Assembly: GCF_022748595.1 (NCBI RefSeq)
Contig: NZ_JALDSX010000012.1
Span: 28,397-92,396, forward strand
Direction of reading: 5' to 3'
Length of the DNA stretch: 64,000 nucleotides
From: Brevibacterium sp. ZH18
Lineage (GTDB): Bacteria > Actinomycetota > Actinomycetes > Actinomycetales > Brevibacteriaceae
The position numbers were made by a program, and so were the translations under genes. Every line of letters starts with the position of its first letter. Within the stretch, counting starts at the first letter, position 1. Of this stretch, positions 50,774 to 59,897 are shown in pieces. The notes under the pieces were generated by a model. That model worked only from the letters and a program-made list of their open reading frames with translations, was not told where the DNA came from and did no database searches.

Positions 50774-51861
50774 ATGGGTTTGATCGTTGAACCCGACTCG
50801 CTGTCGGCGAATGCCTGGTTGATGTCCTTGAAGTCGTAGGTCTTGACGAGCTTGTCGAACGGGAACATTCCGCGCTCGTGCAGCGAGATCAGCTTGGGGA
50901 TGAACTCGCGAGGCAGGGCATCGCCTTCAACGACCATCGAGACGTTGATTCCGCTGGTCAGCAGTGTGCCGATGTCGAAAGGAGCTTCAGTTCCGAGCTT
51001 GGCCGCACCGACGAGTGCACCGTGGCCTCGTAGGGCCAGCGACTTGGTCATCTGCGAGAACACCGGAGGAACGCCTGTGGTGTCGAGCGCATAGCTGACG
51101 CCACGGCCTCCGGTGATTTCGCGGATGGCCTCCACCGGGTCGGTCTCCTTGGAGTTGACGACGTGGGTTGCGCCGAGCTCCTTGGCGAATTCCAACCGCG
51201 ACGGGATGATATCGACCATGATGATTGTGGTGGCGCCTGCAGCCTTGGCGGCGAGCATGCCGGACAGCCCGACTGCTCCGGTGCCGAAGACTGCGATGGA
51301 CTCACCAGGTGAGGGCTTGAGGACGTTGAGGACCGCGCCGGACCCGGTCATGATGCCGCAGCCCAAGGGGCCGAGGAGCTCGACCGGAGCATCGTCATCG
51401 ATCTTGACGGCGTTGCGGGCGCGGACGTTCGAGGCCGTGGCAAACGACGACTGGCCGAAGAAGTTCGAGGATACGGCGGTGCCGTTGTCGTCGAACATTG
51501 TGCTTCCGTCTTTCCTGCTGCCGCCGAAGTTCAGATCGTAGAACTCGACGCAGTACTGCGGGTGCCCGGCGATGCAGTTCTCGCAGACTCCGCAGGACGC
51601 GGGCGCCAGGACAACCTTGTCGCCGACCTTGAGATCGACGACATCCGCGCCGACGGCTTCGACGATTCCTGATCCTTCGTGACCGAGCACGGCGGGAAGC
51701 GGAGTCGGATACCACTGGTCGCGGACGATTGCATCCGTGTGGCAGACACCGGAGGCAACCATCCGAACCGTCACTTCGTCGGCTCGCGGTTCGTCGAGGG
51801 TGAGCTCTCGGATATCCAAATCAGTCTGTGGCGCTGTAGCGACTGCAGCATTGACCTTCAT
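50761..51861 (-). CDS. NAD-dependent zinc alcohol dehydrogenase, aryl-alcohol (benzyl alcohol) type
   Basis: 366 residues, ATG 51861 behind GAGGAGG. Catalytic zinc: Cys in ASGVCHTDAIV and His in LGHEGSGIVE. The structural zinc lobe is complete: CGVCENCIAGHPQYC. Cofactor loop FGTGAVGLSGMLAAKAAGA, then an acidic residue in VDIIPSRLE, favouring NAD. The form matches XylB-like aryl-alcohol dehydrogenases. Its position next to the demethylase cluster suits oxidation of a vanillyl-type alcohol, but it is separated from it by a convergent small gene and has its own promoter. Confidence 0.87.
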   Translation of the reverse strand: MKVNAAVATAPQTDLDIRELTLDEPRADEVTVRMVASGVCHTDAIVRDQWYPTPLPAVLGHEGSGIVEAVGADVVDLKVGDKVVLAPASCGVCENCIAGHPQYCVEFYDLNFGGSRKDGSTMFDDNGTAVSSNFFGQSSFATASNVRARNAVKIDDDAPVELLGPLGCGIMTGSGAVLNVLKPSPGESIAVFGTGAVGLSGMLAAKAAGATTIIMVDIIPSRLEFAKELGATHVVNSKETDPVEAIREITGGRGVSYALDTTGVPPVFSQMTKSLALRGHGALVGAAKLGTEAPFDIGTLLTSGINVSMVVEGDALPREFIPKLISLHERGMFPFDKLVKTYDFKDINQAFADSESGSTIKPIIVY

Positions 51862-52297
51862 AATTCCTCCTCATAGAGCAAGTAGTGAACGATTGGCTGC
51901 AATTGCCAGTTCTGAGACATCTTCACAGGGGAGAGGTGCAACCGGCAACTGGTTTATCATCGCCAATCTGTTGGATTTCAACTATATCAATGAATGCTTA
52001 TATGGGCTGTGTCTAGTCGGTCACCTCTTGGCACTGGTCCGAGTTCAGCGGGCGTTCGTGGCGATCAGGAACTGAGCATCCAGATGAGGGCAGCCCAACG
52101 TATACATCGATGTCGTCCGAGCATTGCCGGCAGCAGCCCGCAACCCGGCAATCGCGTACCCACCGCTGACGATCGAACCGATCACGGTGACGATGGCTCA
52201 GGTCCAGACGGCGAGGGTTATGCCATCAGTGTATAGACGGCAATTCTCACCGGAGTATCTAACAGAACGTCGGTGGTATTGCTCGCCAGGGACGGTT
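51862..52297. other. AT-rich intergenic region with a possible gene remnant
   Basis: About 435 bp with lower GC than the neighbourhood. The right half of the minus strand carries decayed membrane-protein-like coding sequence (52060-52236); the left half holds the dehydrogenase promoter and a TGGC-7-GCCA inverted repeat at 51894-51908. Confidence 0.5.
52060..52236 (-). pseudogene. Possible remnant of a small membrane protein gene
   Basis: One minus-strand frame reads ITLAVWT, stop, AIVTVIGSIVSGGYAIAG, LRAAAGNARTTSMYTLG, which has the look of a transmembrane helix in a once-functional protein, but has an internal stop and no start. It flanks the toxin gene, as decayed genes often do near mobile modules. 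Confidence 0.25.
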
Positions 52298-52933
52298 CTA
52301 GAGAATGGGCCAGTTAAGCGACTGTGCGGACTTCGTCGCCATGACCTTCACTGCTTGGTGCGTCAAGAGCTCAGAAAAGTGAGGAGCTGTCGGAAAGGCG
52401 GACAGTGCCGAAGAGAAGAGCACTACCATCGGCTCCAACGTCATTGTCGAAGGCGTGTAGATCCCGTCGAGGTGGACTTTTGCTCCCTCGACATGGATAG
52501 CCTGCGCCCATGCGCGGCACGTGGATTTGGGTGCTGAGTGCAGTGAAGCGGAGGCTCCGTTTCGAGTTGCCCACAGTCCGGTGAGATCAAGCAGTTTCAG
52601 CTCCCGAGATGGCATCCACGCGCTGAGGGCTCGCGTGGATGTGACTCGAATGATTCGCCGCGATTGAAAGACCTCGGCAAAAGCTGTCGTGGGATCCGTC
52701 GCGCAATAGGCGACTCCGAATCCCGGGTGAAAGTCGCGCGGCAGTGGCTGCGGATCCCAACGCATTTGGCGCAGTGGCCCGAATTCGCGAAGCCCGTTCC
52801 ATTGCATGGGGTGCTGCCCCTGAACTGTGTGGATGCGGAAAAGTGGGTCCTTCGCGCTGAAAGTCTTGATGTCGGATCTATCGATCACTAATGGGCCAAG
52901 CGGAGTGCGAGGGTTCTTCGCACTCATTCCCAT
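52298..52933 (-). CDS. RES domain toxin of a RES-Xre type toxin-antitoxin pair
   Basis: 211 residues. RES-domain landmarks: Arg in DPLFRIH (about R33), the Tyr in GFGVAYCATDP (about Y76) and Glu in TTAFAEVF (about E87), with a Ser in the later HLDGIYTPSTM stretch. RES toxins (MbcT, ParT and relatives) degrade or transfer from NAD+, stopping growth. The start overlaps the antitoxin stop by 10 bp, the usual antitoxin-first order, so the pair is co-translated. Third codon positions are less GC-rich than in neighbours, suggesting acquisition. Confidence 0.82.
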   Translation of the reverse strand: MGMSAKNPRTPLGPLVIDRSDIKTFSAKDPLFRIHTVQGQHPMQWNGLREFGPLRQMRWDPQPLPRDFHPGFGVAYCATDPTTAFAEVFQSRRIIRVTSTRALSAWMPSRELKLLDLTGLWATRNGASASLHSAPKSTCRAWAQAIHVEGAKVHLDGIYTPSTMTLEPMVVLFSSALSAFPTAPHFSELLTHQAVKVMATKSAQSLNWPIL

Positions 52934-53523
52934 GCCATTTCATCGGCAAGGGTCACTACTTCGTCGACGTTGCCGCCTTCGGCCAACCACGTCACGGGCG
53001 ACATTCCGCGAAGTGCTTCCGACTCTTCGGTCATGAACTCTTCGATTTCCAGCGGATGATAGCTGCGTGGCAAGGCGCTGATCGCTGCGTTCAGCCCCGG
53101 TAGCGCTCGCCCGTAGGGGAACTGCCATCTGGGGAATAAATGGTGCCCCGCCGGAGAAGTCTTGACTGAAAACAGTGCTCCTTCACGGACGGCGCGACGG
53201 ACATTCGCCGGCGCCATCTTCAGGACAGCAGCGACTTCCTGAGTGTCGTAGGACTTCTCTTTCACGTCTCTTGCCGCTGCCGACCGGTTGGCAGCAATCT
53301 CAGTATCAGCGGCGTCAACGGCTTCCTGCGTCAGATCCTCATCGCTGAGCCCCGCATAAGTCGTGAGGAAATCTTTATCGCCGCGTGTCAATGGTGCCGA
53401 ATGGTCCGCGACGTCGGACAGTACGGCCAGGAAATCTTGTGGCGATACTGATAGACCGCGCCGGCTGATCGCCTTGCTCAGCCGGTCTTCCCATTCGTAG
53501 ATAGATGCGGATTCGATGCTCAT
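52924..53523 (-). CDS. Antitoxin with HTH and Xre/MbcA/ParS-type toxin-binding end
   Basis: 199 residues. The middle SYDTQEVAAVLKMAPANVRRAVREGALFSV is a MerR/excisionase-like helix-turn-helix; the C-terminus PVTWLAEGGNVDEVVTLADEM resembles the toxin-binding segment of Xre/MbcA/ParS antitoxins. The N-terminal 60 residues (YEWEDRLSKAISRRG) are helical and unassigned. The HTH type is not the usual Xre fold, so this may be a variant antitoxin class. It probably represses its own operon at the palindrome just upstream. Confidence 0.78.
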   Translation of the reverse strand: MSIESASIYEWEDRLSKAISRRGLSVSPQDFLAVLSDVADHSAPLTRGDKDFLTTYAGLSDEDLTQEAVDAADTEIAANRSAAARDVKEKSYDTQEVAAVLKMAPANVRRAVREGALFSVKTSPAGHHLFPRWQFPYGRALPGLNAAISALPRSYHPLEIEEFMTEESEALRGMSPVTWLAEGGNVDEVVTLADEMAWE

Positions 53524-53538
53524 GCATCGATTTTACGC

Positions 53539-53557
53539 TGTGATACGGCGTATCACA
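53539..53557. promoter_or_regulatory. Operator palindrome of the toxin-antitoxin operon
   Basis: TGTGATACG, G, CGTATCACA: perfect 19-bp palindrome 16 bp upstream of the antitoxin start, the expected place for autorepression. Confidence 0.75.
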
Positions 53558-53566
53558 ATGATAACT

Positions 53567-54451
53567 TCACAACCCCAGCACCCGCACCGCGTTCTCCTTC
53601 ATGATCAGCGGCACGGCTTCTTCCTTGATGCCCAGGCCTTCGAAGTCGTTGATCCACCGCTCGGGGGTGATGAGTGGGAAGTCGGAGCCGAAGAGAGTCT
53701 TCGTCTTGAGCATCGACCCGATGGCACGGGTCAGCTGTGGTGGGAAGTACTTCGGTGACCAGCCGGAGAGGTCGATGTAGACGTTGGCCTTGTGGGTGGC
53801 GATCGAGATCGAGGCATCGGCCCATGGAACCGAGGGGTGGGCGAAGATCATTGTGAGTTCCGGCAGATCAGCGGCCACGTCATCGAGGAGCATCGGGTCC
53901 GAGTATCGGAGTTTGATGCCGCGGCCACCGGGCAGTCCGGCACCGATTCCCGTCTGGCCGGTGTGGAAGAGTGCAACGAGTCCGTGCTCGGCGCAGGCTT
54001 CGTAGATCGGGTAGTACTTGCGTTCGCTGGGGTCGAAGTCCTGCAGGCTCGGGTGGAATTTCATGCCCCTGACCCCGTAGTTCACGGCGAGGTCCTGGAC
54101 CCGGGCGACCGCCTCGGCGACATTGTGAGGATCGACGGATCCGAACGGAATGAGGACATCATTGTGTTCGGCAGCCTTCTGGGCGATCATCTCCGACGAC
54201 ACCGGGGGATGCCCACCCAAGGCGGTCCTGGCATCGACGGTGAAGATCACCGCGGCCATGTTGCGTTCCCGGTAGTAGGCGGCGAGGTCATCGACGGTGG
54301 GCGTGCGGGGGACCGGTGCCTTGAAGTATCCCGCCGAGGCGTCGAGGAGTTCTTGATCGAGCGACGTGTGCTGGTGGTCGTCGGCCTCGACATGGGTGTG
54401 CACGTCGATCGCGGTGATCTTTGAGAGGTCGATGTTGGGTTGATAGATCAT
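53567..54451 (-). CDS. Amidohydrolase family protein (ACMSD-like metal-dependent hydrolase or decarboxylase)
   Basis: 294 residues from ATG 54451. The metal-binding IDVHTHVEADDH starts the barrel; RGMKFHPSLQDF, FHTGQTG, FAHPSVPWADA and GSDFPLITPERWI supply the further His and Asp ligands. Members include ACMSD, 2-pyrone dicarboxylate hydrolase and gamma-resorcylate decarboxylase. It is the last gene of the MHS-ligase-hydratase-acetoacetyl-CoA synthetase-dehydrogenase operon, 37 bp after the dehydrogenase. It may act on a ring-opened or carboxylated intermediate; the exact reaction is open. Confidence 0.85.
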   Translation of the reverse strand: MIYQPNIDLSKITAIDVHTHVEADDHQHTSLDQELLDASAGYFKAPVPRTPTVDDLAAYYRERNMAAVIFTVDARTALGGHPPVSSEMIAQKAAEHNDVLIPFGSVDPHNVAEAVARVQDLAVNYGVRGMKFHPSLQDFDPSERKYYPIYEACAEHGLVALFHTGQTGIGAGLPGGRGIKLRYSDPMLLDDVAADLPELTMIFAHPSVPWADASISIATHKANVYIDLSGWSPKYFPPQLTRAIGSMLKTKTLFGSDFPLITPERWINDFEGLGIKEEAVPLIMKENAVRVLGL

Positions 54452-54488
54452 GAGTGTCCTTCGATGCTGATGATTGTGATGCGGCAGG

Positions 54489-55427
54489 TCACGGCAGCTC
54501 GCCGTACTTACGTTTGAGGGCGATGAGTTCGAGGAGCATGTCGTCGCGCTGCTTGGCGAGGACCGCCGGGTCACGACCTCGAAGTTCCTCATCAACGCCG
54601 GAGATGAGCTTCTCCTTGAGATCCTCGCCGAGGTGGACCTGTCTGAGGTCGCGCATCCACACCTCCTGTGGTGGCCCCAGATGGTCGAGTACGTGCCGCA
54701 TTCCGCCGGCACCACCCGACAGGGACTGCTGCGCGAGCGGTCCGAGGATGGCCCAGCGCAGGCCAGGCCCGTAGGAGATCGCGGTGTCGATGTCACTCAC
54801 GGTGACGACTCCGCGCTCGACGAGTGAGTACGCTTCCTGCCACATGGCAGCCTGGAGGCGGTTGGCCACATGGCCGGGGAGTTCGGCGCGGACGAGGATC
54901 GGTTTCTTCCCGATCGCCCGGTAGACCTCCAGAGCGCGATCGACGACCGCCGCCGAGGTGTCCGCTGAGGGGACGACCTCGACCAGGGGAACCAGGTGGG
55001 CCGGGTTGAACGGATGACCGACGACGATGCGTCCCGGCGCCTTCCTCGCCTGTGCGTTCAACTGGCTGGGGGAGAACCCGGACGTGGAGGAGGCGATGAT
55101 CGCGGACTCGGGTGCTGCGGCGTCGATCTCGGCGAGCATCGACTGCTTGACCTCGAGACGCTCGGGGCCGTTCTCCTGCACGAAGTCGGCACCGGCGACC
55201 GCCTCGGCGAGGCTGGGCGCGAAGGTGAGGTTGTCCAGCAGTGAGGCGGCACTGCCCGAACCGGCATCCTCAACACAGTTGGTCACCTGCTCGCGCAGCC
55301 GTTCCTCAGCTCCTTCAGCCGGGTCGAATGCCGTGACCCTGTGCCCTGCCGTCAGAAACCCGGTCGCCCAGGCGGCCCCGATGACTCCGGTGCCGATGAT
55401 CGCCAGGTTGATCGACTGTGTGCTCAT
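54489..55427 (-). CDS. 3-hydroxyacyl-CoA dehydrogenase family, L-carnitine dehydrogenase-like
   Basis: 312 residues. NAD loop IIGTGVIGAAWATGFL (about 10-25); SSTSGFSPSQL, GHPFNPAHLVPLVEVVPS and GHVANRLQAAMWQEAYSLVERG are family motifs; ISYGPGLRWAILGP is the segment shared with carnitine dehydrogenase and L-gulonate 3-dehydrogenase. It overlaps the acetoacetyl-CoA synthetase gene by 4 bp. A carnitine dehydrogenase would lead, through 3-dehydrocarnitine cleavage, to acetoacetate, which its neighbour would activate. However, the cleavage enzyme (BKACE) is not in the window. Confidence 0.82.
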   Translation of the reverse strand: MSTQSINLAIIGTGVIGAAWATGFLTAGHRVTAFDPAEGAEERLREQVTNCVEDAGSGSAASLLDNLTFAPSLAEAVAGADFVQENGPERLEVKQSMLAEIDAAAPESAIIASSTSGFSPSQLNAQARKAPGRIVVGHPFNPAHLVPLVEVVPSADTSAAVVDRALEVYRAIGKKPILVRAELPGHVANRLQAAMWQEAYSLVERGVVTVSDIDTAISYGPGLRWAILGPLAQQSLSGGAGGMRHVLDHLGPPQEVWMRDLRQVHLGEDLKEKLISGVDEELRGRDPAVLAKQRDDMLLELIALKRKYGELP

Positions 55428-57466
55428 GCGTTCACCTTCGCCTTCCGCAATTGCGCATACTCCACATACTCGTCGAGAGAGCGTGGGTCCTGCAGAGCTC
55501 CGGCGCTCGCCACCGAATCGGCGGTCGCGCCCTGAACGATGCGTTTGACTGGGACTTCGAGCTTCTTGCCAGTCCGACCCAGCGGGATCCGGGTCACCGG
55601 AACCACCTCGTCGGGGGCGTGACGAGGCGAGAGCCGCGTCTTCAGCTCACGCGAAATCCGGTCCGAGAGCTCAGAGGTGAACGACACACCGGGCTCACAT
55701 TGGACGAAGAGGACGAGTTCGCCCATCCCACCATCGGGATCCTCGAGGTGGATGACCAGGGCATCGGCTACCTCGGCGAGGGTGTCAAGCACGGAATAGA
55801 AGTCCGCGGTGCCCAGCCGCACCCCACCCCGGTTGAGGGTGGCGTCGGAACGGCCGGTGACGACGACCCCGCCGCCGCTGGTGAACTTCGCCCAGTCGCC
55901 GTGGCGCCAGATGCCGGGGTATTTGTCGAAGTACGCGGCCGCGTAGCGGGCATCGCCGTCGGTACCCCAGAAGGTCACGGGCATGGACGGTGTCGGCTGG
56001 GTGATGACGAGTTCGCCCAGATCATCGATGACCTCATTGCCGGATGTGTCGAAGGCAGTGGCGGCGAATCCGAGGGAGGCCCCCGACATCTCACCGGAGT
56101 ACACGGGGGTCAGCGGTGAGGCTTGGAGGATGCCGGTGCACACATCGGTTCCGCCGCAGCCGACGTTGAGCAGCACCGACTGGCCGAACTGGTCCATGAC
56201 CCATTCGTAGCCCTCGGCGGGCAGAGGTGCGCCGGCGGCTCCGAACTGTGCGACGGCGGACAGGTCGAATTCCTGGGTGGGGTTGAACCCGGCCTTGCGC
56301 GCGGACATGATCGCCCCGGGAGCCACGCCCATGAGGGTCGCCTTCGTGTTCGCGGCGATGCGCCAGAGTTCCTTGGGATCGGGGTAGTTCGGATTGCCGT
56401 CGATCATGACGATTCCCGATCCGAGGAGCAGCCCGCCGACCAGGGTGTTCCACATCATCCATGCGGTCGTGGAGAACCAGCAGAACTGGCTGCCCGGGCC
56501 CAGATCGAAGTGCAGCCCGTGGTTCTTCAGCGTCTCGAGCAGGATGCCGCCGTGGCTGTGCACGATGGCCTTCGGCTTGCCCGTCGTGCCGGAGGAGAAG
56601 AGGATGAACAGCGGATGGTCGAACGGCACGGCCTCGAATTCCAATTCCGCTGACCCACCCGCCGAGGCGGTCCCGAGTCCCGCATAGTCAACGACGTCGA
56701 CCGCGTGGTCGAGTCCCGTTCCGGTGGTGAACTGTTCGCGGGTGTCGTCATCGAGGGTGAAGTCCCCGTAGTCGAGGGACACGAGGTGGGTCAGTGTGGG
56801 GAGTGCTGCGAGGACCTCGGTGAGTTCGGCGCTGCGGTCGACGGTCTTGTTGCCGTACATGTATCCGGGGATGGCGAAGAGCACGGTGGGTTCGACCTGG
56901 CTGAAGCGGTCGATGACGGACTGCGTGCCGAACTCGGGAGCACAGCTGGCCCAGATCGCGCCGAGAGTGGCCGAGGCGAGGAACGCGACGAGCGCCTCGG
57001 GCTGATTGGGCAGATAGCCGACCACCCGATCACCCTTGGTCACGCCCAAATCCACGAGCCCGGCGCGGACTCTGGCGACCTCAGTGCGCAGTTCGGCGAA
57101 CGTCAGAGTGAAGCATTCGCGAGTCTGAGACACCGCGGTCACGGCCACATCGACGGCCTGGTCGGGAGTGCCGAAGGAGCGCTCGGCGTAGTTGAGTGTT
57201 GCTCCAGCGAACCACTGAGCGTGCGGCATGACCCGTTCCTCGAGCACCGAAGTGTACGGGCTGTGGGACTGGACGCCGAAGTACTCCCAGACGGCTTCCC
57301 AGAAGTCCTCGATGTCGGTGATGGACCAGGTGTAGAGCTCGTCCCAGCTGCTGAACGTGAACCCGAATTTCTGGTTGACCCAGCTGAGGAAGTCGCCGAT
57401 GCGGCTGGTCTCGAGAGCATCAGTGGGAACCTCGCGGATGATTGTCGACATATCGGGTCCTCTCAC
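55424..57466 (-). CDS. aacS: Acetoacetyl-CoA synthetase
   Basis: 680 residues, the size of AacS; ATG near 57451 (MSTIIREVP) or the listed start. N-terminal ACS cap (FLSWVNQKFGFTFSSWDELYTWS), P-loop FSSGTTGKPKAI, WMMWNTLVGGLLLGS and the C-terminal GRSDATLNRGGVRLGTADFY are specific to acetoacetate-CoA ligases. It makes acetoacetyl-CoA from acetoacetate with ATP. It sits between the hydratase and dehydrogenase genes with 4-bp overlaps on both sides, implying that the pathway of this operon yields acetoacetate. Confidence 0.9.
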   Translation of the reverse strand: MRGPDMSTIIREVPTDALETSRIGDFLSWVNQKFGFTFSSWDELYTWSITDIEDFWEAVWEYFGVQSHSPYTSVLEERVMPHAQWFAGATLNYAERSFGTPDQAVDVAVTAVSQTRECFTLTFAELRTEVARVRAGLVDLGVTKGDRVVGYLPNQPEALVAFLASATLGAIWASCAPEFGTQSVIDRFSQVEPTVLFAIPGYMYGNKTVDRSAELTEVLAALPTLTHLVSLDYGDFTLDDDTREQFTTGTGLDHAVDVVDYAGLGTASAGGSAELEFEAVPFDHPLFILFSSGTTGKPKAIVHSHGGILLETLKNHGLHFDLGPGSQFCWFSTTAWMMWNTLVGGLLLGSGIVMIDGNPNYPDPKELWRIAANTKATLMGVAPGAIMSARKAGFNPTQEFDLSAVAQFGAAGAPLPAEGYEWVMDQFGQSVLLNVGCGGTDVCTGILQASPLTPVYSGEMSGASLGFAATAFDTSGNEVIDDLGELVITQPTPSMPVTFWGTDGDARYAAAYFDKYPGIWRHGDWAKFTSGGGVVVTGRSDATLNRGGVRLGTADFYSVLDTLAEVADALVIHLEDPDGGMGELVLFVQCEPGVSFTSELSDRISRELKTRLSPRHAPDEVVPVTRIPLGRTGKKLEVPVKRIVQGATADSVASAGALQDPRSLDEYVEYAQLRKAKVNA

Positions 57467-58317
57467 TTCGTGACTTTGGGGCCGGAGCCGTCGAGGAAGG
57501 CGCGCATGAGTTCCTTGGCCTCGGTGCTCGACTGGGCGACGGTGGCCATGAGGGACTCCATCATGTAGCCCTCGTCGCGGCCGGATTCGACGATGCGCGG
57601 CAGTGCCTGGGTGATCGCGTAGTTCGTCACCGGGGAGTTCGAGGCGATCGAAGCGGCGAGTTCGCGAGCCTTGGCTAGTCCTTCACCAGTGCCGACGCGG
57701 TAGTTGACGAGTCCGATGGCTTCCGCCTCGACCGCGTTGAATCGACGGCCGGTGAGCATCATGTCCTGGACGCGGCTCAGTCCGATGAGGCGGGGGACTC
57801 GGACAGAGGCGCCGCCGCCGACGAAGAGTCCTCGTTTGCCCTCGGGTAGGGCGAAGTACGCGGTCTCTTCGGCTACCCGCAGGTGTGCGGCGGAGGCGAG
57901 TTCGAGTCCACCGCCGATGACTCCGCCCTGGAGGACGGCGACGACGGGGATCTGGGACTCGGTGATCCGGTTCATCGTCGTGTGCCAGCCCCGCGAGTGG
58001 TGGAGGCCGGCCACGGCGTCGCGTTCGGCCATCTCTGACAGGTCGAGGCCGGCGCAGAAGTGATCGCCGGTGGAGTTGAGGATGATCGCGGAGACCTCGG
58101 GTGGGGTGCGGAAGAACTCGCCGAGGCTGGCCACCGTCGCGTCGTCCAGAGCGTTGCGCTTGGCCGGGCGGTCGAGGGTGAGGATGCCGATGTCGCCCTC
58201 GGTGGTGAAGCGAAGCGTGTCCGACATGTCGACGGTAGTCGGTTGCGCAGAGGTGCCCGCAGAGGTGCCTGCGCTGGTGGCGCCGTCGGTGAGGTGGGAG
58301 GTCGGGAGGTCGGTCAT
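57463..58317 (-). CDS. Enoyl-CoA hydratase/isomerase (crotonase) family protein
   Basis: 284 residues. After a Ser/Thr/Ala-rich N-terminus of about 30 residues (AGTS repeated) the crotonase core reads GILTLDRPAKRNALD, GDHFCAGLDLSEMAERD (oxyanion hole), GGVIGGGLELASAAHLRVAEE and FALPEGKRGLFVGGG with the catalytic Glu region. It hydrates or isomerises an enoyl-CoA; a crotonobetainyl-CoA-hydratase-like role is conceivable beside a CaiC-like ligase. It is coupled by ATGA overlaps on both sides. Confidence 0.87.
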   Translation of the reverse strand: MTDLPTSHLTDGATSAGTSAGTSAQPTTVDMSDTLRFTTEGDIGILTLDRPAKRNALDDATVASLGEFFRTPPEVSAIILNSTGDHFCAGLDLSEMAERDAVAGLHHSRGWHTTMNRITESQIPVVAVLQGGVIGGGLELASAAHLRVAEETAYFALPEGKRGLFVGGGASVRVPRLIGLSRVQDMMLTGRRFNAVEAEAIGLVNYRVGTGEGLAKARELAASIASNSPVTNYAITQALPRIVESGRDEGYMMESLMATVAQSSTEAKELMRAFLDGSGPKVTK

Positions 58318-59897
58318 GCGTTGTCCTTTGGTGCTGGTGCTGGTGCTGAGTTGTCAGTGTCGTGGTCTGAGGGCTCGGTGGTCGAGTGGGCGCCGAGGCC
58401 TCCGGTGGTGCGCAGGGAGACCTTGTGCACCTTGCCGGAGCCGGTGCGCGGCAGGGAATCAACGAAGTCGAAGTACCTCGGCACCTTGTACTTGGCCAGG
58501 CGGGCCAGCAGGAAGTCCCGAAGCTCGGAAGCGCTCGGCTGCTGCGCCTGAGCTTCGGCGGAGACGACGATGAACGCGTGCCCCACCTCGCCCCAACGGT
58601 CGTCGGCAGCGGCGACAACGGCGGCCTCGGCGACGGCCGGGTGATCGAAGAGGATGGATTCCACCTCGGCGGGATAGACGTTCTCCCCACCAGAGATGAA
58701 CATGTCCTTGAGGCGGTCGACGATGAAGAGGAATCCGTCCTCGTCGAGGTACCCGATGTCGCCGGTGTGGAACCAGCCGCCGGGGGAAAACGCCGTATCG
58801 GTGGCGGCCGTATTGTTCCAGTAGCCGCTCGTGACATTGGGCCCGCGGACGACGATCTCACCGTTGACTCCCGCCGAGCAGGCATTGCCCGAGGCGTCAC
58901 GGACCTCGACCTCGGTGAAGGGCACAGCCCGTCCGGCCGACCCGGCCTTGTCCAGGGCAAACGCTGCGGGCAGGAAGGTGCACCCGGGGGAGGTCTCGGT
59001 GAGTCCATAACCCTGGCAGAACATGATGTCCTTCGCCTGGTACGCCTGGATCAGTGAGACAGGGATCGGCGCGCCGCCGGAGTTGACGAATCGCAGCGAT
59101 GACAGGTCAGCGGTCTCCCACCTCGGCGACTGGAGCATGTCAGCGAACATAGTTGTCACACCGGCCATCCAGGTCAGCCCCTCGTGCTCGATGGCGTCGA
59201 AGGCGCGATCCACGTTCCACTTGGACTCGATGAGCATGCGCCCGCCGCGCAGGTAGCTGGTCATCACCTGCTGGTTAAGGCCGATGACGTGGAAGAGGGG
59301 AGCGGTGACCAGCGTGGCGTCGTCGGCGGTGAGATCGGTGTTGAGCAGGAGGTTGAAGGAGTTCCACAGCAGGTTCGCGTGCGTCAGCACCGCGCCCTTC
59401 GGCCGCCCGGTGGTCCCGGAGGTGAAGAGGAGGAACGCCGGTTCGTCGCCTGTGACCTCGGCTGCGGGGACCGCAGGCACCATCGCCGAGGTGGGGGCCG
59501 GGTCCCAGTCCACCGCGACCCGAGCGACGTCGACGGTCAGCCCCTCGGCGGTCGCGGAATGCTCGGGGGCGAGGATGAGCAGTGACACCTCGGCGTTGGT
59601 CAGCTGAAAATCGAGCTCGGCCGGGGCCAGGCGCCAGTTGAGCGGGATAAAGATGGCACCAAGGCGCAGGCAGGCAAGCAGGACTTCGATGAGCGCTGGG
59701 TGGTTGGGTCCGAGGTAGGCGACCCGGTCGCCTCGGCGGATGCCCCGCGAGTGGAGGTCGGCAGCCCGGCCCAGTGTGCATTCGTGCATCTGGACGTACG
59801 AGTAGTCGATGCCAGCGAAGGTGATCGCGGTCTTCTCGCCGTAGTCGATGGCCTGGCGTTCGGAGAGCCGGGCCAGGCTGGGGTGGGTGAAGGTCAA
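58314..59897 (-). CDS. Acyl-CoA ligase (CaiC/feruloyl-CoA-synthetase-like)
   Basis: 527 residues. ANL motifs: FTSGTTGRPKGAVLTH, GYGLTETSPG, GWFHTGDIGYLDEDGFLFIVDRLKDM and PRTGSGKVHK with the C-terminal lysine. A Thr/Asp/Pro-rich extension of about 25 residues follows the core. It activates the carboxylic acid brought in by the MHS permease encoded just upstream, whose gene it overlaps by 4 bp. Crotonobetaine/carnitine-CoA ligases and aromatic CoA ligases are the closest look-alikes; substrate not decidable. Confidence 0.88.
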   Translation of the reverse strand: MTFTHPSLARLSERQAIDYGEKTAITFAGIDYSYVQMHECTLGRAADLHSRGIRRGDRVAYLGPNHPALIEVLLACLRLGAIFIPLNWRLAPAELDFQLTNAEVSLLILAPEHSATAEGLTVDVARVAVDWDPAPTSAMVPAVPAAEVTGDEPAFLLFTSGTTGRPKGAVLTHANLLWNSFNLLLNTDLTADDATLVTAPLFHVIGLNQQVMTSYLRGGRMLIESKWNVDRAFDAIEHEGLTWMAGVTTMFADMLQSPRWETADLSSLRFVNSGGAPIPVSLIQAYQAKDIMFCQGYGLTETSPGCTFLPAAFALDKAGSAGRAVPFTEVEVRDASGNACSAGVNGEIVVRGPNVTSGYWNNTAATDTAFSPGGWFHTGDIGYLDEDGFLFIVDRLKDMFISGGENVYPAEVESILFDHPAVAEAAVVAAADDRWGEVGHAFIVVSAEAQAQQPSASELRDFLLARLAKYKVPRYFDFVDSLPRTGSGKVHKVSLRTTGGLGAHSTTEPSDHDTDNSAPAPAPKDNA

